Below, piece after piece: positions 9,127-18,646 of a stretch of DNA of 64,000 bases. The position numbers and the translations under genes were made by a program. Where the stretch lies: NCBI GenBank assembly GCA_910577015.1, contig CAJTKU010000009.1, positions 50,381 to 114,380 of the forward strand. The letters run 5' to 3'. Source of the stretch: an uncultured Lachnospiraceae bacterium. Its GTDB lineage: Bacteria > Bacillota > Clostridia > Lachnospirales > Lachnospiraceae. The notes under the pieces were generated by a model. It did no database searches. It saw nothing but the letters and a program-made list of their open reading frames with translations, and was not told the origin of the DNA. Position 1 is the first letter of the stretch, and each line of letters begins with the position of its first letter.

Positions 9127-11823
9127 ATGGCCGGTTTTATTTTCAAAGACAGTAAGGGAAGTTTTTGTCTGAAGCAGCCTGAAGAGACGGGATATCTGTA
9201 CTTTCCCATCGCAGGCGAGCAGGGATTAAAAAGTGCGGTTACGCCGTTGCTCGGAGGAGATTCCAAAATAGACCAGAATCATTTTCTGCTGCAGCCCGTG
9301 AGCGCAGAGGAACTTCACAACAACAGGAGTACCCGGAACTTCTGGTGCAGCATCGAGGGAAAAGGCGTCTGGTCGGCTACCGGGGCAAGCGCGCAGGCCG
9401 CATATGAAAGGGCAGCCGGCAAACCGGAGGAAAGCCTGCTGACGGCGGGTCTTATGTGGCACAAGATGGAGAGGGAATCAGAAAGGTTCGGTCTTTCTTC
9501 CAGTATTCTTTCTTTTGTTCCGGTATCAAAGGATAATGTGGAAATTATGCAGGTGACCATTGCCAATAAAGGAAGCGAAGAGGTTTCTTTCACCGCTTAC
9601 GGCGCAATTCCCCTTTATGGCAGGAGTGCAGACAACATCAGGGACCACAGGCATGTAACCAGCCTTCTGCACAGAATCAGGACTACCAAAGCCGGCGTGC
9701 TGGTAAGGCCCACGCTTTCCTTTGACGAGAGAGGTCATCAGGAAAACGAAACCACATATTATGTAAGCGGTGTGACAGGAGAAGGCATTTTGCCTGAGGC
9801 ATTTTATCCTGCTGTTATGGATTTTATCGGGGAAGGCGGCAGTTTTGACAGCCCCAGGGCAGTATATGAAGGGCTTGAGGGCGTACCCGCAGGCACGTCG
9901 GTGGACGGATATGAGGCCATGGGCGCAATGCGTTTTCCCAAAACGGTATTAAAGCCCGGTGAGGAGGCGGTTTTCATACTTCTCGCGGGAATGGATGCGG
10001 CAGATGAAGCATATGCCGGGACTCTTGAGGCTTACGGAACGGCAGAAAAGGTAAACCAGGCATATGAACAGACCCGGAAATATTGGGAAGATAAGGTAAA
10101 TGTCCTGTATCAGACAGGTGATAAGGATTTTGATAATTTTATGTGCTGGGTCAGCTTCCAACCCATGCTGAGGAGGATATACGGCTGTTCTTTCCTTCCT
10201 CACCATGATTACGGAAAAGGCGGAAGAGGCTGGAGGGATTTGTGGCAGGATTGCCTTGCCCTTTTGATTATGAACCCGGAGGGCGTAAAGGAAATGCTCC
10301 TCTCCAATTTCGGCGGAGTGCGCATGGACGGCAGTAACGCCACGATTATCGGAAGCAGGCAGGGAGAATTTATTGCGGACCGCAATAATATTACCAGAGT
10401 ATGGATGGACCATGGCGTATGGCCGTTAATGACTACGGCGCTGTATATCGACCAAACCGGGGATTTGGCGTTCCTGTTAAAAGAAAACACCTATTTCAAG
10501 GACAAACAGGTTTGCCGCGGCACGAAGACGGATACCCTGTTTGAGGGGGGCGAAGACCCGGTACAGGCGGATGCGGCGGGAAGGAATTATTTCGGAAGCG
10601 TTCTCGAACACCTTCTGGTGCAGAATCTGACGTGCTTTTATGAAGTAGGCGAGCATAACCATATGCGTCTGCGCGGGGCCGACTGGAATGACGCTCTTGA
10701 CATGGCGCCTGAGCGCGGGGAAAGCGTGGCTTTCACAGCCGCCTATGCCGGCAATCTGGAAACGCTTGCGGGACTGATAGAGCGTTTGCAGGAGGAAAAG
10801 AAAATCCGGTTTGTGGAAGTGGCAAAGGAAATGGAGCCGCTGTTTACGGATGAGGAATCACTGTATGAGGATATGGAGGCAAAGAAGGCTTTGCTGGCAG
10901 CTTACTGTGAATCCTGCGTACACACGGTTTCCGGAAGCAAGGCATATCTGGACGCGGCAGTTGTGGTGGAAAGCCTGAGACATAAAGCAGACTGGCTGAA
11001 AAAGCATATCCGCGAAACAGAATGGATTGCGGATGGAGAGGACGGCTGGTTTAACAGCTATTATGACAACCACGGCAGGGCTGTGGAAGGCATTACAAAA
11101 GACGGAGTCCGCATGATGCTGACAGGTCAGGTGTTTACCATTATGTCCGGTACCGCATTGGAAGAACAGGTAGAAAAAATTGTCCGCAGCGCTGACAAAT
11201 ACCTGTATAAAAAAGAGGTTGGCGGTTACCGCCTGAATACGGATTTTAAAGAATTGAAAAAAGATTTGGGCAGAATGTTCGGCTTTGCTTACGGGCAGAA
11301 GGAAAACGGCGCGGTATTTTCCCACATGACAACCATGTATGCAAATGCCCTTTATAAAAGAGGATTTGCAAAAGAAGGATATAAGGCGCTGCACACTTTG
11401 TATGAGCAGGCGTCGGACTTTGAAACCAGCAGGATATATCCGGGCATTCCGGAGTATTTTGACGGCAAAGGCAGGGGCATGTATCACTACCTGACCGGAG
11501 CGGCAAGCTGGTATATGCTTACGGTCATCAATGAGATGTTCGGTGTGAAAGGACAGTGTGGTGCGCTAAGTCTGGAGCCGAAGCTGATGGCGGAACAGTT
11601 TGACAGTGCAGGACGTGCGAAAGTAAGCTTATGGTTTAACCGCCGCCATTGGAATATTATTTATGCCAATCCTTCACGCAAAGAGTATGGGGAGTATCAA
11701 ACGGGAGATATCTATCTGGATGGCAGAAAGATATCGATGCAGGGGAGTGTTACGGTCAGTGCAGAGGAAATAAAAAATCTGGATGAAACCATACAGCACG
11801 AAATCATCGTGGAATTAATATAG
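9127..11823 (+). CDS. GH94 beta-glucan (laminaribiose/cellobiose-type) phosphorylase
   Basis: Cytoplasmic inverting phosphorylase of 898 residues that would split short beta-glucosides with phosphate to alpha-glucose-1-phosphate. The ATG at 9127 is preferred because GAGGAGAGG precedes it; an upstream GTG at 9079 has no such site. The clan GH-Q (alpha/alpha)6 barrel carries WRDLWQD near residue 370 and RGADWNDALDMAP near 517-530, the DWND motif that holds the general acid in GH94. The C-terminal part has the GAASWYMLTVINE segment usual for cellobiose/chitobiose phosphorylases. No signal peptide is visible. It is paired with a second phosphorylase 9 bp downstream. Laminaribiose or beta-1,3-oligoglucan specificity is inferred from the locus, not from residues. 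Confidence 0.88.
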   Translation: MAGFIFKDSKGSFCLKQPEETGYLYFPIAGEQGLKSAVTPLLGGDSKIDQNHFLLQPVSAEELHNNRSTRNFWCSIEGKGVWSATGASAQAAYERAAGKPEESLLTAGLMWHKMERESERFGLSSSILSFVPVSKDNVEIMQVTIANKGSEEVSFTAYGAIPLYGRSADNIRDHRHVTSLLHRIRTTKAGVLVRPTLSFDERGHQENETTYYVSGVTGEGILPEAFYPAVMDFIGEGGSFDSPRAVYEGLEGVPAGTSVDGYEAMGAMRFPKTVLKPGEEAVFILLAGMDAADEAYAGTLEAYGTAEKVNQAYEQTRKYWEDKVNVLYQTGDKDFDNFMCWVSFQPMLRRIYGCSFLPHHDYGKGGRGWRDLWQDCLALLIMNPEGVKEMLLSNFGGVRMDGSNATIIGSRQGEFIADRNNITRVWMDHGVWPLMTTALYIDQTGDLAFLLKENTYFKDKQVCRGTKTDTLFEGGEDPVQADAAGRNYFGSVLEHLLVQNLTCFYEVGEHNHMRLRGADWNDALDMAPERGESVAFTAAYAGNLETLAGLIERLQEEKKIRFVEVAKEMEPLFTDEESLYEDMEAKKALLAAYCESCVHTVSGSKAYLDAAVVVESLRHKADWLKKHIRETEWIADGEDGWFNSYYDNHGRAVEGITKDGVRMMLTGQVFTIMSGTALEEQVEKIVRSADKYLYKKEVGGYRLNTDFKELKKDLGRMFGFAYGQKENGAVFSHMTTMYANALYKRGFAKEGYKALHTLYEQASDFETSRIYPGIPEYFDGKGRGMYHYLTGAASWYMLTVINEMFGVKGQCGALSLEPKLMAEQFDSAGRAKVSLWFNRRHWNIIYANPSRKEYGEYQTGDIYLDGRKISMQGSVTVSAEEIKNLDETIQHEIIVELI

Positions 11824-11832
11824 GAGGCAGTT

Positions 11833-14800
11833 ATGGCAAAATCAACATTTACAGTAAAGAATTATGACAGGAAGGCGACGTTCGCCGGATTTCTTCCGGG
11901 GTTATCCGGCATACACGGAACCCCCATCTGGTGTTACTACGTAAACAGGGGACAGTGTGTTTCCAGCTTTGGCGTGGAGGATAAGGACCATGCCATTATG
12001 GAGTTTTTCCCGGCGCATCAATCCTATCAGCATACCGCGCTTATGGGCTTCCGTACTTTTGTAAAGAAAGACGGCAGATACATGGAACTGTTTGCAAGTG
12101 AAAATACGGAAAAGCAGATGCATGTGGAGATGAACGGACTTTCCATAGAAGAAACGGATGCTGCAAACGCCCTGCACACAACGGTGGATTATTTCACCCT
12201 GCCGGGAGAAAAGGTCGGGGCGCTTGTGAGAAAACTGGTGATTACCAACACAGGGGCGCAGACAGTTAAAATGCAGGTTCTTGACGGAATGCCGGCGCTG
12301 ATTCCATATGGCGTGAACATGGGCAGCGTAAAGGAGATGGGACATACCACAAAAGCATGGATGCAGGTGGAGGATGTAGAAACCAAAGTGCCCTATTTCA
12401 GGGTAAGGGCAAGCATGAATGATACGGCGTGCGTGACCACCATTGCCGGGGGTAACTATGGATTTGCCTGCGACGGGAACGGGGAGCGCAAGCCGGTTTT
12501 GACGGACCCTTCCCTGGTATTTGGGTTTGACTGCTCCCTGCAGGTGGCAGTCGGATTCAGGGACAGGGATTTTGCAGAGCTTCTGGAAGCGGAACAGGTT
12601 TTATCCAACCAGTATCCTTGTTGCTTCTTTGCAGAAGAAAAAGAACTGGGAGCAGGAGAAGAACTGGTTTTATATGAGATGATTGGGCAGGTGACGGGCA
12701 AGGAACTTCTGCACCGCATCCTGCAGAAACAGATGGACGCCGGTTATTTTGAGGAAAAGAAACAGGAGGCTGATAATCTGCCTGTAGAACTTTGTCAGGT
12801 AATTGACACAAAGACGGCAAATCCGGATTTTGATATCTACAGCAGGTATACTTATATGGACAACGTGCTGCGCGGAGGCTATCCCATAAAGCTTCCCGGC
12901 GGAAAAATATTCCATGTTTACTCCAGAAAGCACGGGGATTTGGAAAGGGATTACAACTATTTCAGGATGCTTCCCGAATTTTATTCCCAGGGAAACGGCA
13001 ATTTCAGGGATGTGAACCAGAACAGGAGATGCGACCCGTTCTTTACGCCTTATGTAGGCGCGGAGAGCATTGTGAAGTTTTACAGCCTGATTCAAATCGA
13101 CGGATATAATCCGCTGGCTGTGGAGAAAGTGACATACACGCTGGCCGAAGAAAAGGCGGGTGACATTTTTGACCCGCTCAGTCAAGAAACAAAGGAAGAA
13201 CTGTTGAGCTTCTTAAGCAAACCTTTTACACCCGGCGCGTTCTTTGCAAAGATGGATGAACTGGGCATTCAGGACGTGGAAGAAGAGGAAGCATATTTTG
13301 CAAAAGTGATGGAGCAGGCGGACGACGCTATCAATGCAGATTTTGGAGAGGGGTATTGGAGCGACCACTGGACATACAATCTGGATTTGGTTGAAAACTA
13401 CCTGAACATATTCCCGGAAAAGGAAGAGGAACTTCTTTTCCATACGCCAATCACCTACTACAGGACGCAGGTTCCCATTCTGCCGAGAAGAAAGCGTTAT
13501 GCCAACACGGAAAACGGCATCAGGCAGTATTATTTCCTGGATGAAAAGAAGAAATTGAAAAATGGCGAGAAGCTTCTGAAGGATATGTTCGGAAAAGGCA
13601 AGGTAGTGGAATCTACCTTGTTTGAAAAGCTGATTCTGCTCTGTGCGACAAAGTATGCGGCTCTGGACTCATATGCAATGGGTGTGGAGATGGAAGGGGG
13701 AAAACCCGGCTGGTACGACGCCTTGAACGGCATGCCGGGTCTGTTCGGTTCTTCCATGGCAGAGTCCTGCGAACTGGCAAGGACGATTGCGTTTACCCTC
13801 GATATGGCCAGAAAGTATCACGTTTCTGTGGAATTACTGGCAGAAACAGCAGCTTTGTTTAAGCAGATGGGCAGCATCACTTTAAAATATAAGGAAGACA
13901 TTGCGGTAAAATCTGAGTTAATCGGTTTCTGGAACAGCAGGAACGATGCAAAGGAGGACTATTGGGACAAAACCTTTAACGGCATCAGCGGCGCAAGGGA
14001 AGAAATAGCGGCGGAGGAGCTGATATCCGTATTGGAGATGATGCAGCAGACAGTTCTTGGCGGCATCAAGAAAGCCTGCGCGCTGGAAGACGGCATTTGT
14101 CCGACCTACTTTACTTATGAGGTAAAGGACTTTACAGAGGATAAGGAGGGCATTTATCCGGAACATTTTGAGGTAAAGAAAGTGCCTCTCTTCCTGGAAG
14201 GTCCGGTTCGTTTCCTGAAACTGGAAAATACCATGAATACCAAGCAGGAATTGTACGCAAATGTTAAGAAGAGCGATTTGTATGATGACGTCCTGAAAAT
14301 GTACAAAGTCAATGCGTCCTTAAAGGATGCGTCCTTTGAACTGGGAAGGGCTAAGGCATTTACGCCCGGCTGGCTGGAAAATGAATCTATCTGGCTTCAT
14401 ATGGAATACAAGTATCTGCTTGAACTGATTAAATCAGGTATGTACCCTGAGTTTGCCGAGGATTTCCACAAAGCGGCGATACCGTTTTTGAATCCGGAAG
14501 TATACGGAAGGAGCATATACGAGAACTCTTCCTTTATTGCAAGTTCCAAAAATCCGAACAAGGCTTACCACGGACAGGGCTTTGTGGCAAGGCTGTCCGG
14601 CTCCACGGTGGAATTTTTACAGATGTGGATACTGATGATGTTTGGCAGGCTCTTTACCTATGAAAACGGAAAGTTGATACTCACCTTTACTCCCGTGCTG
14701 CCCGCTTATCTGGTAGGAGAGGAAAAAAGGGTAGAAGCCGTGTTCTTAGGAAGCACCAGGGTCATTTATGAAATGGAAGAGACCCGGGATTATTTCCCTG

Positions 14801-14940
14801 GCAGCTATAAAGCGGCTTCCCTGGAACTGCTTTACAAGGATGGCAGTACATTTAAGACCGTGCAGGGCTGCCTGTCCGGAACCGTGGCTGAGGATGTCAG
14901 AAACGGAAAAGTATCAAGAATTGTGGTTAAGCTGGTATAA
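11833..14940 (+). CDS. Large clan GH-Q phosphorylase, probable beta-1,3-glucan phosphorylase (GH161/GH149-like)
   Basis: A 1035-residue cytoplasmic enzyme starting after TAGGAGG, 9 bp behind the GH94 gene. It is longer than GH94 enzymes. It carries GNGNFRDVNQNRRCDPFF near residues 391-408, a motif I associate with the large beta-1,3-glucan phosphorylases of GH149/GH161. The C-terminal half has a typical phosphorylase beta-sandwich end (KLILTFTPVLPAYLV). It would shorten imported beta-1,3-gluco-oligosaccharides with phosphate, handing laminaribiose to the neighbouring GH94 enzyme. No signal peptide is visible. Choice between GH161, GH149 and an outlying GH94 group cannot be settled by eye. Confidence 0.7.
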   Translation: MAKSTFTVKNYDRKATFAGFLPGLSGIHGTPIWCYYVNRGQCVSSFGVEDKDHAIMEFFPAHQSYQHTALMGFRTFVKKDGRYMELFASENTEKQMHVEMNGLSIEETDAANALHTTVDYFTLPGEKVGALVRKLVITNTGAQTVKMQVLDGMPALIPYGVNMGSVKEMGHTTKAWMQVEDVETKVPYFRVRASMNDTACVTTIAGGNYGFACDGNGERKPVLTDPSLVFGFDCSLQVAVGFRDRDFAELLEAEQVLSNQYPCCFFAEEKELGAGEELVLYEMIGQVTGKELLHRILQKQMDAGYFEEKKQEADNLPVELCQVIDTKTANPDFDIYSRYTYMDNVLRGGYPIKLPGGKIFHVYSRKHGDLERDYNYFRMLPEFYSQGNGNFRDVNQNRRCDPFFTPYVGAESIVKFYSLIQIDGYNPLAVEKVTYTLAEEKAGDIFDPLSQETKEELLSFLSKPFTPGAFFAKMDELGIQDVEEEEAYFAKVMEQADDAINADFGEGYWSDHWTYNLDLVENYLNIFPEKEEELLFHTPITYYRTQVPILPRRKRYANTENGIRQYYFLDEKKKLKNGEKLLKDMFGKGKVVESTLFEKLILLCATKYAALDSYAMGVEMEGGKPGWYDALNGMPGLFGSSMAESCELARTIAFTLDMARKYHVSVELLAETAALFKQMGSITLKYKEDIAVKSELIGFWNSRNDAKEDYWDKTFNGISGAREEIAAEELISVLEMMQQTVLGGIKKACALEDGICPTYFTYEVKDFTEDKEGIYPEHFEVKKVPLFLEGPVRFLKLENTMNTKQELYANVKKSDLYDDVLKMYKVNASLKDASFELGRAKAFTPGWLENESIWLHMEYKYLLELIKSGMYPEFAEDFHKAAIPFLNPEVYGRSIYENSSFIASSKNPNKAYHGQGFVARLSGSTVEFLQMWILMMFGRLFTYENGKLILTFTPVLPAYLVGEEKRVEAVFLGSTRVIYEMEETRDYFPGSYKAASLELLYKDGSTFKTVQGCLSGTVAEDVRNGKVSRIVVKLV

Positions 14941-15172
14941 GCAAAAGCATTTTGCACAAATCAAACGGTGTTTTTTAGTGTGTTATTGTCTAAAGTGCCG
15001 GACGGACAAAATGAGTTTGAGGTGTACATTCTATAAAAACTGTATGTTTTGTATAAAAAAATGACACCTTTTTAAAAAAAGTGTAATTTTATTGGCTTTC
15101 TTACAAAAGTATAATTAAACACGTAAACAGTGAAACATAATTCACAATGTTTCAAAAAAAGGAGGATAAGTT
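14941..15172 (+). promoter_or_regulatory. Regulatory region of the oligosaccharide ABC importer
   Basis: A 232-bp AT-rich gap without a supportable gene. A perfect TATAAT lies at 15110-15115, with only a weak -35 candidate (TTTTAT at 15087-15092, 17-bp spacer). Downstream is the inverted repeat TGAAACAT-N8-ATGTTTCA. Upstream AT-rich repeats (TTGTATAAAA-like) could bind the YesN-type regulator encoded nearby. Confidence 0.5.
15131..15154. promoter_or_regulatory. Perfect inverted repeat, candidate operator or 5' UTR hairpin
   Basis: TGAAACAT and ATGTTTCA form a perfect 8-bp inverted repeat with an 8-bp spacer. It sits just downstream of the probable transcription start and 7 bp before the GGAGG of the binding-protein gene. 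It could be an operator or could influence translation. Confidence 0.45.
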
Positions 15173-16621
15173 ATGAAACTTAAAAAGTTAACAGCGTTAT
15201 TGTTGGCTGGTCTTATGGCTCTTTCATTAGCAGCCTGCGGCGATGACAATACTGACGCTAACACACCGGCTACCAGCGGTTCTAACGACACCAACGTGAG
15301 CACCACTCCGGCAGATGATAACACCACCACTCCGGCAGATGACACTGCATCTGATTTGAGCGGCAAGCTGGTAATCTGGACACTGGCAGCAGACCTTGAG
15401 CAGTTTGCTGACCGTTTCAAAGAAATGAATCCTGGCGTAAAGACAGAAGTAGTTGTTATCGCACCTGCTGACTATCCTACCAAGGTAGAAGCAGCCCTGC
15501 TTGGCGGCGCAAAAGAGCCCGACATCATCGTTGGTGAGCCTCAGATGCTTGAGTCTATGTATGATGCAGGTTTCTTTGAGGATTTGAACCAGGCTCCTTA
15601 CAATGCACAGGACTATGCAGGACAGATTGTTGATTACGTATGGGAAGTTGGACAGGATGCTGACGGTATCCAGAGAGCAATCTCTTACCAGATTACTCCT
15701 GCAGGCTTCTTCTACAGAAGAGACATCGCTAAGACTGTATTCGGAACAGATGACCCGGCAGAAATCGGCAAACTGTTTGCTGACTATGACACCATTCTTG
15801 AAACCGGTAGAACCTTAAAAGAAAAAGGTTACAGAATCTTTGCTTCCGACGCTGAAATCAGCTACTTCTCCGGCGACTCCGCATGGGTTATCGATGAGAA
15901 GCTGAACTTAGACCAGTCCAGAATCGATTACATGGATATGTCCGTTGCACTGTATCAGGAAGATTTGACTGCATACGCAGCACAGTGGGCAGCACCTTGG
16001 TATCAGGCTATGAAAGGCCCCGTACCTATCCTGACTGCTGAAACCCAGTGGGGTACTGATGATATGCCTATCTGGAATGGTGAAGATGCTTTCGCAGAGG
16101 CAACAGAAGGTATGGAAACAACAGAAGTATTTGCATTCGGCCTTCCTGCATGGGGCGTTCTGACACTGAGAGACAACTGTGGCGACACCTCCGGTCTCTG
16201 GGGCGCATGCGCTGGTCCTGCTTACGGCTTCGGCGGCGGTACCTTCATCGGTATCAGCTCCCAGTCTGAAAGAAAAGACCTGGCTTGGGAATTTGTTAAA
16301 TTCTGTACTCTGAATGAAGAAACCGCTGACTGGTGGATTGAGAAATCTCAGGGTGATACCGTATCTCTGGTTTCCGCACTGGAGAAACATGCTAATGACG
16401 GTAACGAAACATACGGCGGACAGCAGCTGTACGCATTCTGGTTAGAGCAGGCAGAAGGCATTGACTACTCCAAGGTTACCATGTATGACAAGGCAATCGG
16501 CGATGCATGGGGAAGCGCTATTTCCGCTGTAAAGACCGGTGAGAAGACCAAAGAGCAGGCTATCAGCGATTTCTATGATGAAGTTGCAGCTACCTACCCT
16601 AATCTGACTATCGAAAGATAA
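15173..16621 (+). CDS. Sugar ABC transporter substrate-binding lipoprotein
   Basis: Extracellular family-1 solute-binding protein of 482 residues. It has a lipoprotein leader (KLKKLTALLLAGLMALSLAAC, lipid Cys at residue 22) and a Thr/Asp/Ser-rich linker. The two-lobe fold begins at LSGKLVIWTLAADLEQF. It is the first gene of an importer with two permeases and is separated from them by 117 bp holding stem-loops. That arrangement usually allows extra binding-protein synthesis. In this locus the ligand is probably beta-1,3-gluco-oligosaccharides (inferred). The class is certain; the ligand is not. Confidence 0.92.
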   Translation: MKLKKLTALLLAGLMALSLAACGDDNTDANTPATSGSNDTNVSTTPADDNTTTPADDTASDLSGKLVIWTLAADLEQFADRFKEMNPGVKTEVVVIAPADYPTKVEAALLGGAKEPDIIVGEPQMLESMYDAGFFEDLNQAPYNAQDYAGQIVDYVWEVGQDADGIQRAISYQITPAGFFYRRDIAKTVFGTDDPAEIGKLFADYDTILETGRTLKEKGYRIFASDAEISYFSGDSAWVIDEKLNLDQSRIDYMDMSVALYQEDLTAYAAQWAAPWYQAMKGPVPILTAETQWGTDDMPIWNGEDAFAEATEGMETTEVFAFGLPAWGVLTLRDNCGDTSGLWGACAGPAYGFGGGTFIGISSQSERKDLAWEFVKFCTLNEETADWWIEKSQGDTVSLVSALEKHANDGNETYGGQQLYAFWLEQAEGIDYSKVTMYDKAIGDAWGSAISAVKTGEKTKEQAISDFYDEVAATYPNLTIER

Positions 16622-16654
16622 TAAGATAATAAAGTGTAAGGTTATACCATACGG

Positions 16655-16681
16655 AGTGAGGGGCCATAAACCCTTCACTCT
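16655..16681 (+). other. Intercistronic stem-loop between binding protein and permease
   Basis: GAGTGAGGG pairs with CCCTTCACTC around CCATAAA. A second small hairpin (GATAGG/CCCTAT, about 16693-16710) follows. There is no T tract, so this looks like an mRNA-stabilising or partial-attenuation structure rather than a full terminator. Confidence 0.55.
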
Positions 16682-16738
16682 GATTTGGGGTAGATAGGCT
16701 TCTGCCCTATACATAAATTATCAACGGGGGTAATGCAT

Positions 16739-17665
16739 ATGGATGGAACCAATCAGACTACACAGAAACCAAAAAAAATGCGAAATGTAAACAACACTGC
16801 ATACTGGATGATACTACCATTTGTGGTGGTCTTTCTGGTATTCAGCGTTTATCCGGTGCTTCGGACCCTGCAGCTTAGTTTTACCGACTACAGAGGGTAC
16901 GGGGAGCTGAATTTCACGGGAATCACGAACTATCTTCGTGTATTCAAGGATAAGTATTTCTGGCAGGCATTGCTGCATACGATTAATATCTGGGTGCCCA
17001 ATATTGTGTTACAGCTCAGCCTTGCATTCCTTTTGACTATTGTATTCAGCGACATGAAATACAAAATCAAGGGTCTTCCGTTTTTCAGGGCGGTTTATTA
17101 TCTGCCCAACATCATTGCAGCTACTTCTATAGCATTCCTGTTTAAGACTCTTTTAGACTGGAGATTCGGTACGATTAATCAGATTTTACAGAAAGTAGGG
17201 GTGACAAACCCTATAGACTGGATGGGTACACCGACGATTACTCCTTATGTTATTTCCGTAATCAGTGCGTGGATGTGGTTCGGCAACTCCTTCATTATGC
17301 TGATGGCAGGCGTGCAAGGTATTCCCACTGATTATTATGAGGCAGCCGCCATCGACGGCGCCGGACGCTGGAAACGTTTCTTTAAGATTACGCTTCCCTT
17401 GCTGAAGCCCATTTTGCTGTATGTATCCATTACATCCTTTATCGGTGGTCTGCAGATGTTCGACCTTCCGTTCCTGATGTGTAACGGTGTAAAGGGCGAC
17501 CCTTACGGTTCTACCCAGACCATGGTTATGTACATGTATAAGTTTGGTTTTGATACCAGACCGAAACAGGTGGGATATGCGTCCGCGATTGCTTATGTGC
17601 TATTCCTTCTCATATTGATTGTATCCCTGATACAGTTTAAAGTCATGAATAAGAAGGAGGATTAA
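16739..17665 (+). CDS. Sugar ABC transporter permease (MalF/UgpA type)
   Basis: Inner-membrane permease of about 308 residues with six predicted membrane helices. It has the EAA loop characteristic of family-1 sugar importers (YEAAAIDGAGRWKRFFKITLP near residues 200-220). ATG 16739 gives an 8-bp spacing from ACGGGGG and is preferred over the ATG at 16733, which is only 2 bp away. It is followed 3 bp later by the second permease. No ATPase is encoded in the operon, so a shared MsmK/MsiK-type ATPase elsewhere would energise it. Confidence 0.92.
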   Translation: MDGTNQTTQKPKKMRNVNNTAYWMILPFVVVFLVFSVYPVLRTLQLSFTDYRGYGELNFTGITNYLRVFKDKYFWQALLHTINIWVPNIVLQLSLAFLLTIVFSDMKYKIKGLPFFRAVYYLPNIIAATSIAFLFKTLLDWRFGTINQILQKVGVTNPIDWMGTPTITPYVISVISAWMWFGNSFIMLMAGVQGIPTDYYEAAAIDGAGRWKRFFKITLPLLKPILLYVSITSFIGGLQMFDLPFLMCNGVKGDPYGSTQTMVMYMYKFGFDTRPKQVGYASAIAYVLFLLILIVSLIQFKVMNKKED

Positions 17666-17668
17666 AAT

Positions 17669-18496
17669 ATGGCAACGAAGATTAAAAAAGCGATTTTATA
17701 TATACTTTTGATTCTTTTGGCAGTTACCTGCCTGGTACCCTTTTTGCTGATGATGGTCAACTCCACCAGAAGCGCAACTGAAATCATGACATCCTTTACC
17801 TTGATTCCGGGTCACAACTTGAAGGAAAACTGGGATTTGGTATTTAGTTATTTCAATCTGTTCCTAGGTTTCTGGAACAGCTTAAAGGTTGCGATTCCCG
17901 CTACGATTTTGGGCGCATATTTTTCAGCGCTTACGGCGTACGCCATGGCGGTATATAAATTTAAAGGAGAAAAAATATTATTTTATGTAATCGTCATATT
18001 CATGATGATTCCCGGACAGTTGGGATTGATTGGTTTTTACAATCTGGTATCCGCACTGCACTTGACAGACTCCTATATTCCGTTGATTATTCCTGCAATT
18101 GCGGCGCCCGGTACAGTATTTTTCTTAAGACAGTATGTGCTTTCTGTGCTTCCCATGGAGCTTTTGGAGGCAGCCAGGATTGACGGCGCAAGAGAACTGC
18201 ATATATTCCACAAGATTGTGTTCCCGATTATGGCGCCCGGTGTTGCAACCATGGCAATCGGCGGTTTCATCGGCAACTGGAACTCCTATCTGGTTCCGTT
18301 GATTCTGTTAAACACACCGAAGAAATTTACCCTGCCGGTTATGATTTCTTCCCTGAGTGCATCGCAGAACATTGCGTCTAATCAGGGCGCTACTTATCTG
18401 GCGGTTGCCATATCGGTTATCCCGATTATGATTGTGTTCTGCTTCTGCTCTAAGTACATTATCAGCAGTATTTCTGCAGGTAGTGTAAAGGGCTGA
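17669..18496 (+). CDS. Sugar ABC transporter permease (MalG/UgpE type)
   Basis: Second permease, 275 residues, with a good AGGAGG site. Six hydrophobic helices are visible. The EAA loop LEAARIDGARELHIFHKIVFP lies near residues 168-188. It pairs with the upstream MalF-type permease and ends before a strong hairpin that separates it from the two-component genes. Confidence 0.92.
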   Translation: MATKIKKAILYILLILLAVTCLVPFLLMMVNSTRSATEIMTSFTLIPGHNLKENWDLVFSYFNLFLGFWNSLKVAIPATILGAYFSALTAYAMAVYKFKGEKILFYVIVIFMMIPGQLGLIGFYNLVSALHLTDSYIPLIIPAIAAPGTVFFLRQYVLSVLPMELLEAARIDGARELHIFHKIVFPIMAPGVATMAIGGFIGNWNSYLVPLILLNTPKKFTLPVMISSLSASQNIASNQGATYLAVAISVIPIMIVFCFCSKYIISSISAGSVKG

Positions 18497-18558
18497 TGCA
18501 TAATAAAGCTTTTTCATTTGGCTGAATAACAGCCACTTCTCCTAAATATAATATATAG

Positions 18559-18614
18559 CGCATTTTTAAGTGCAAGGGCAGTAAAATGCTCGTGCACTTA
18601 AGTGCGTTTTTTGC
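18559..18614 (+). terminator. Terminator between transporter and two-component genes
   Basis: TTAAGTGCA pairs with TGCACTTAA, extended by CGCA/TGCG, and is followed by TTTTTTGCGTTTTT. It ends the importer operon about 30 bp before the kinase start. Confidence 0.85.
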
Positions 18615-18646
18615 GTTTTTACATTTTTATTAAGAAAGAGGATTTT

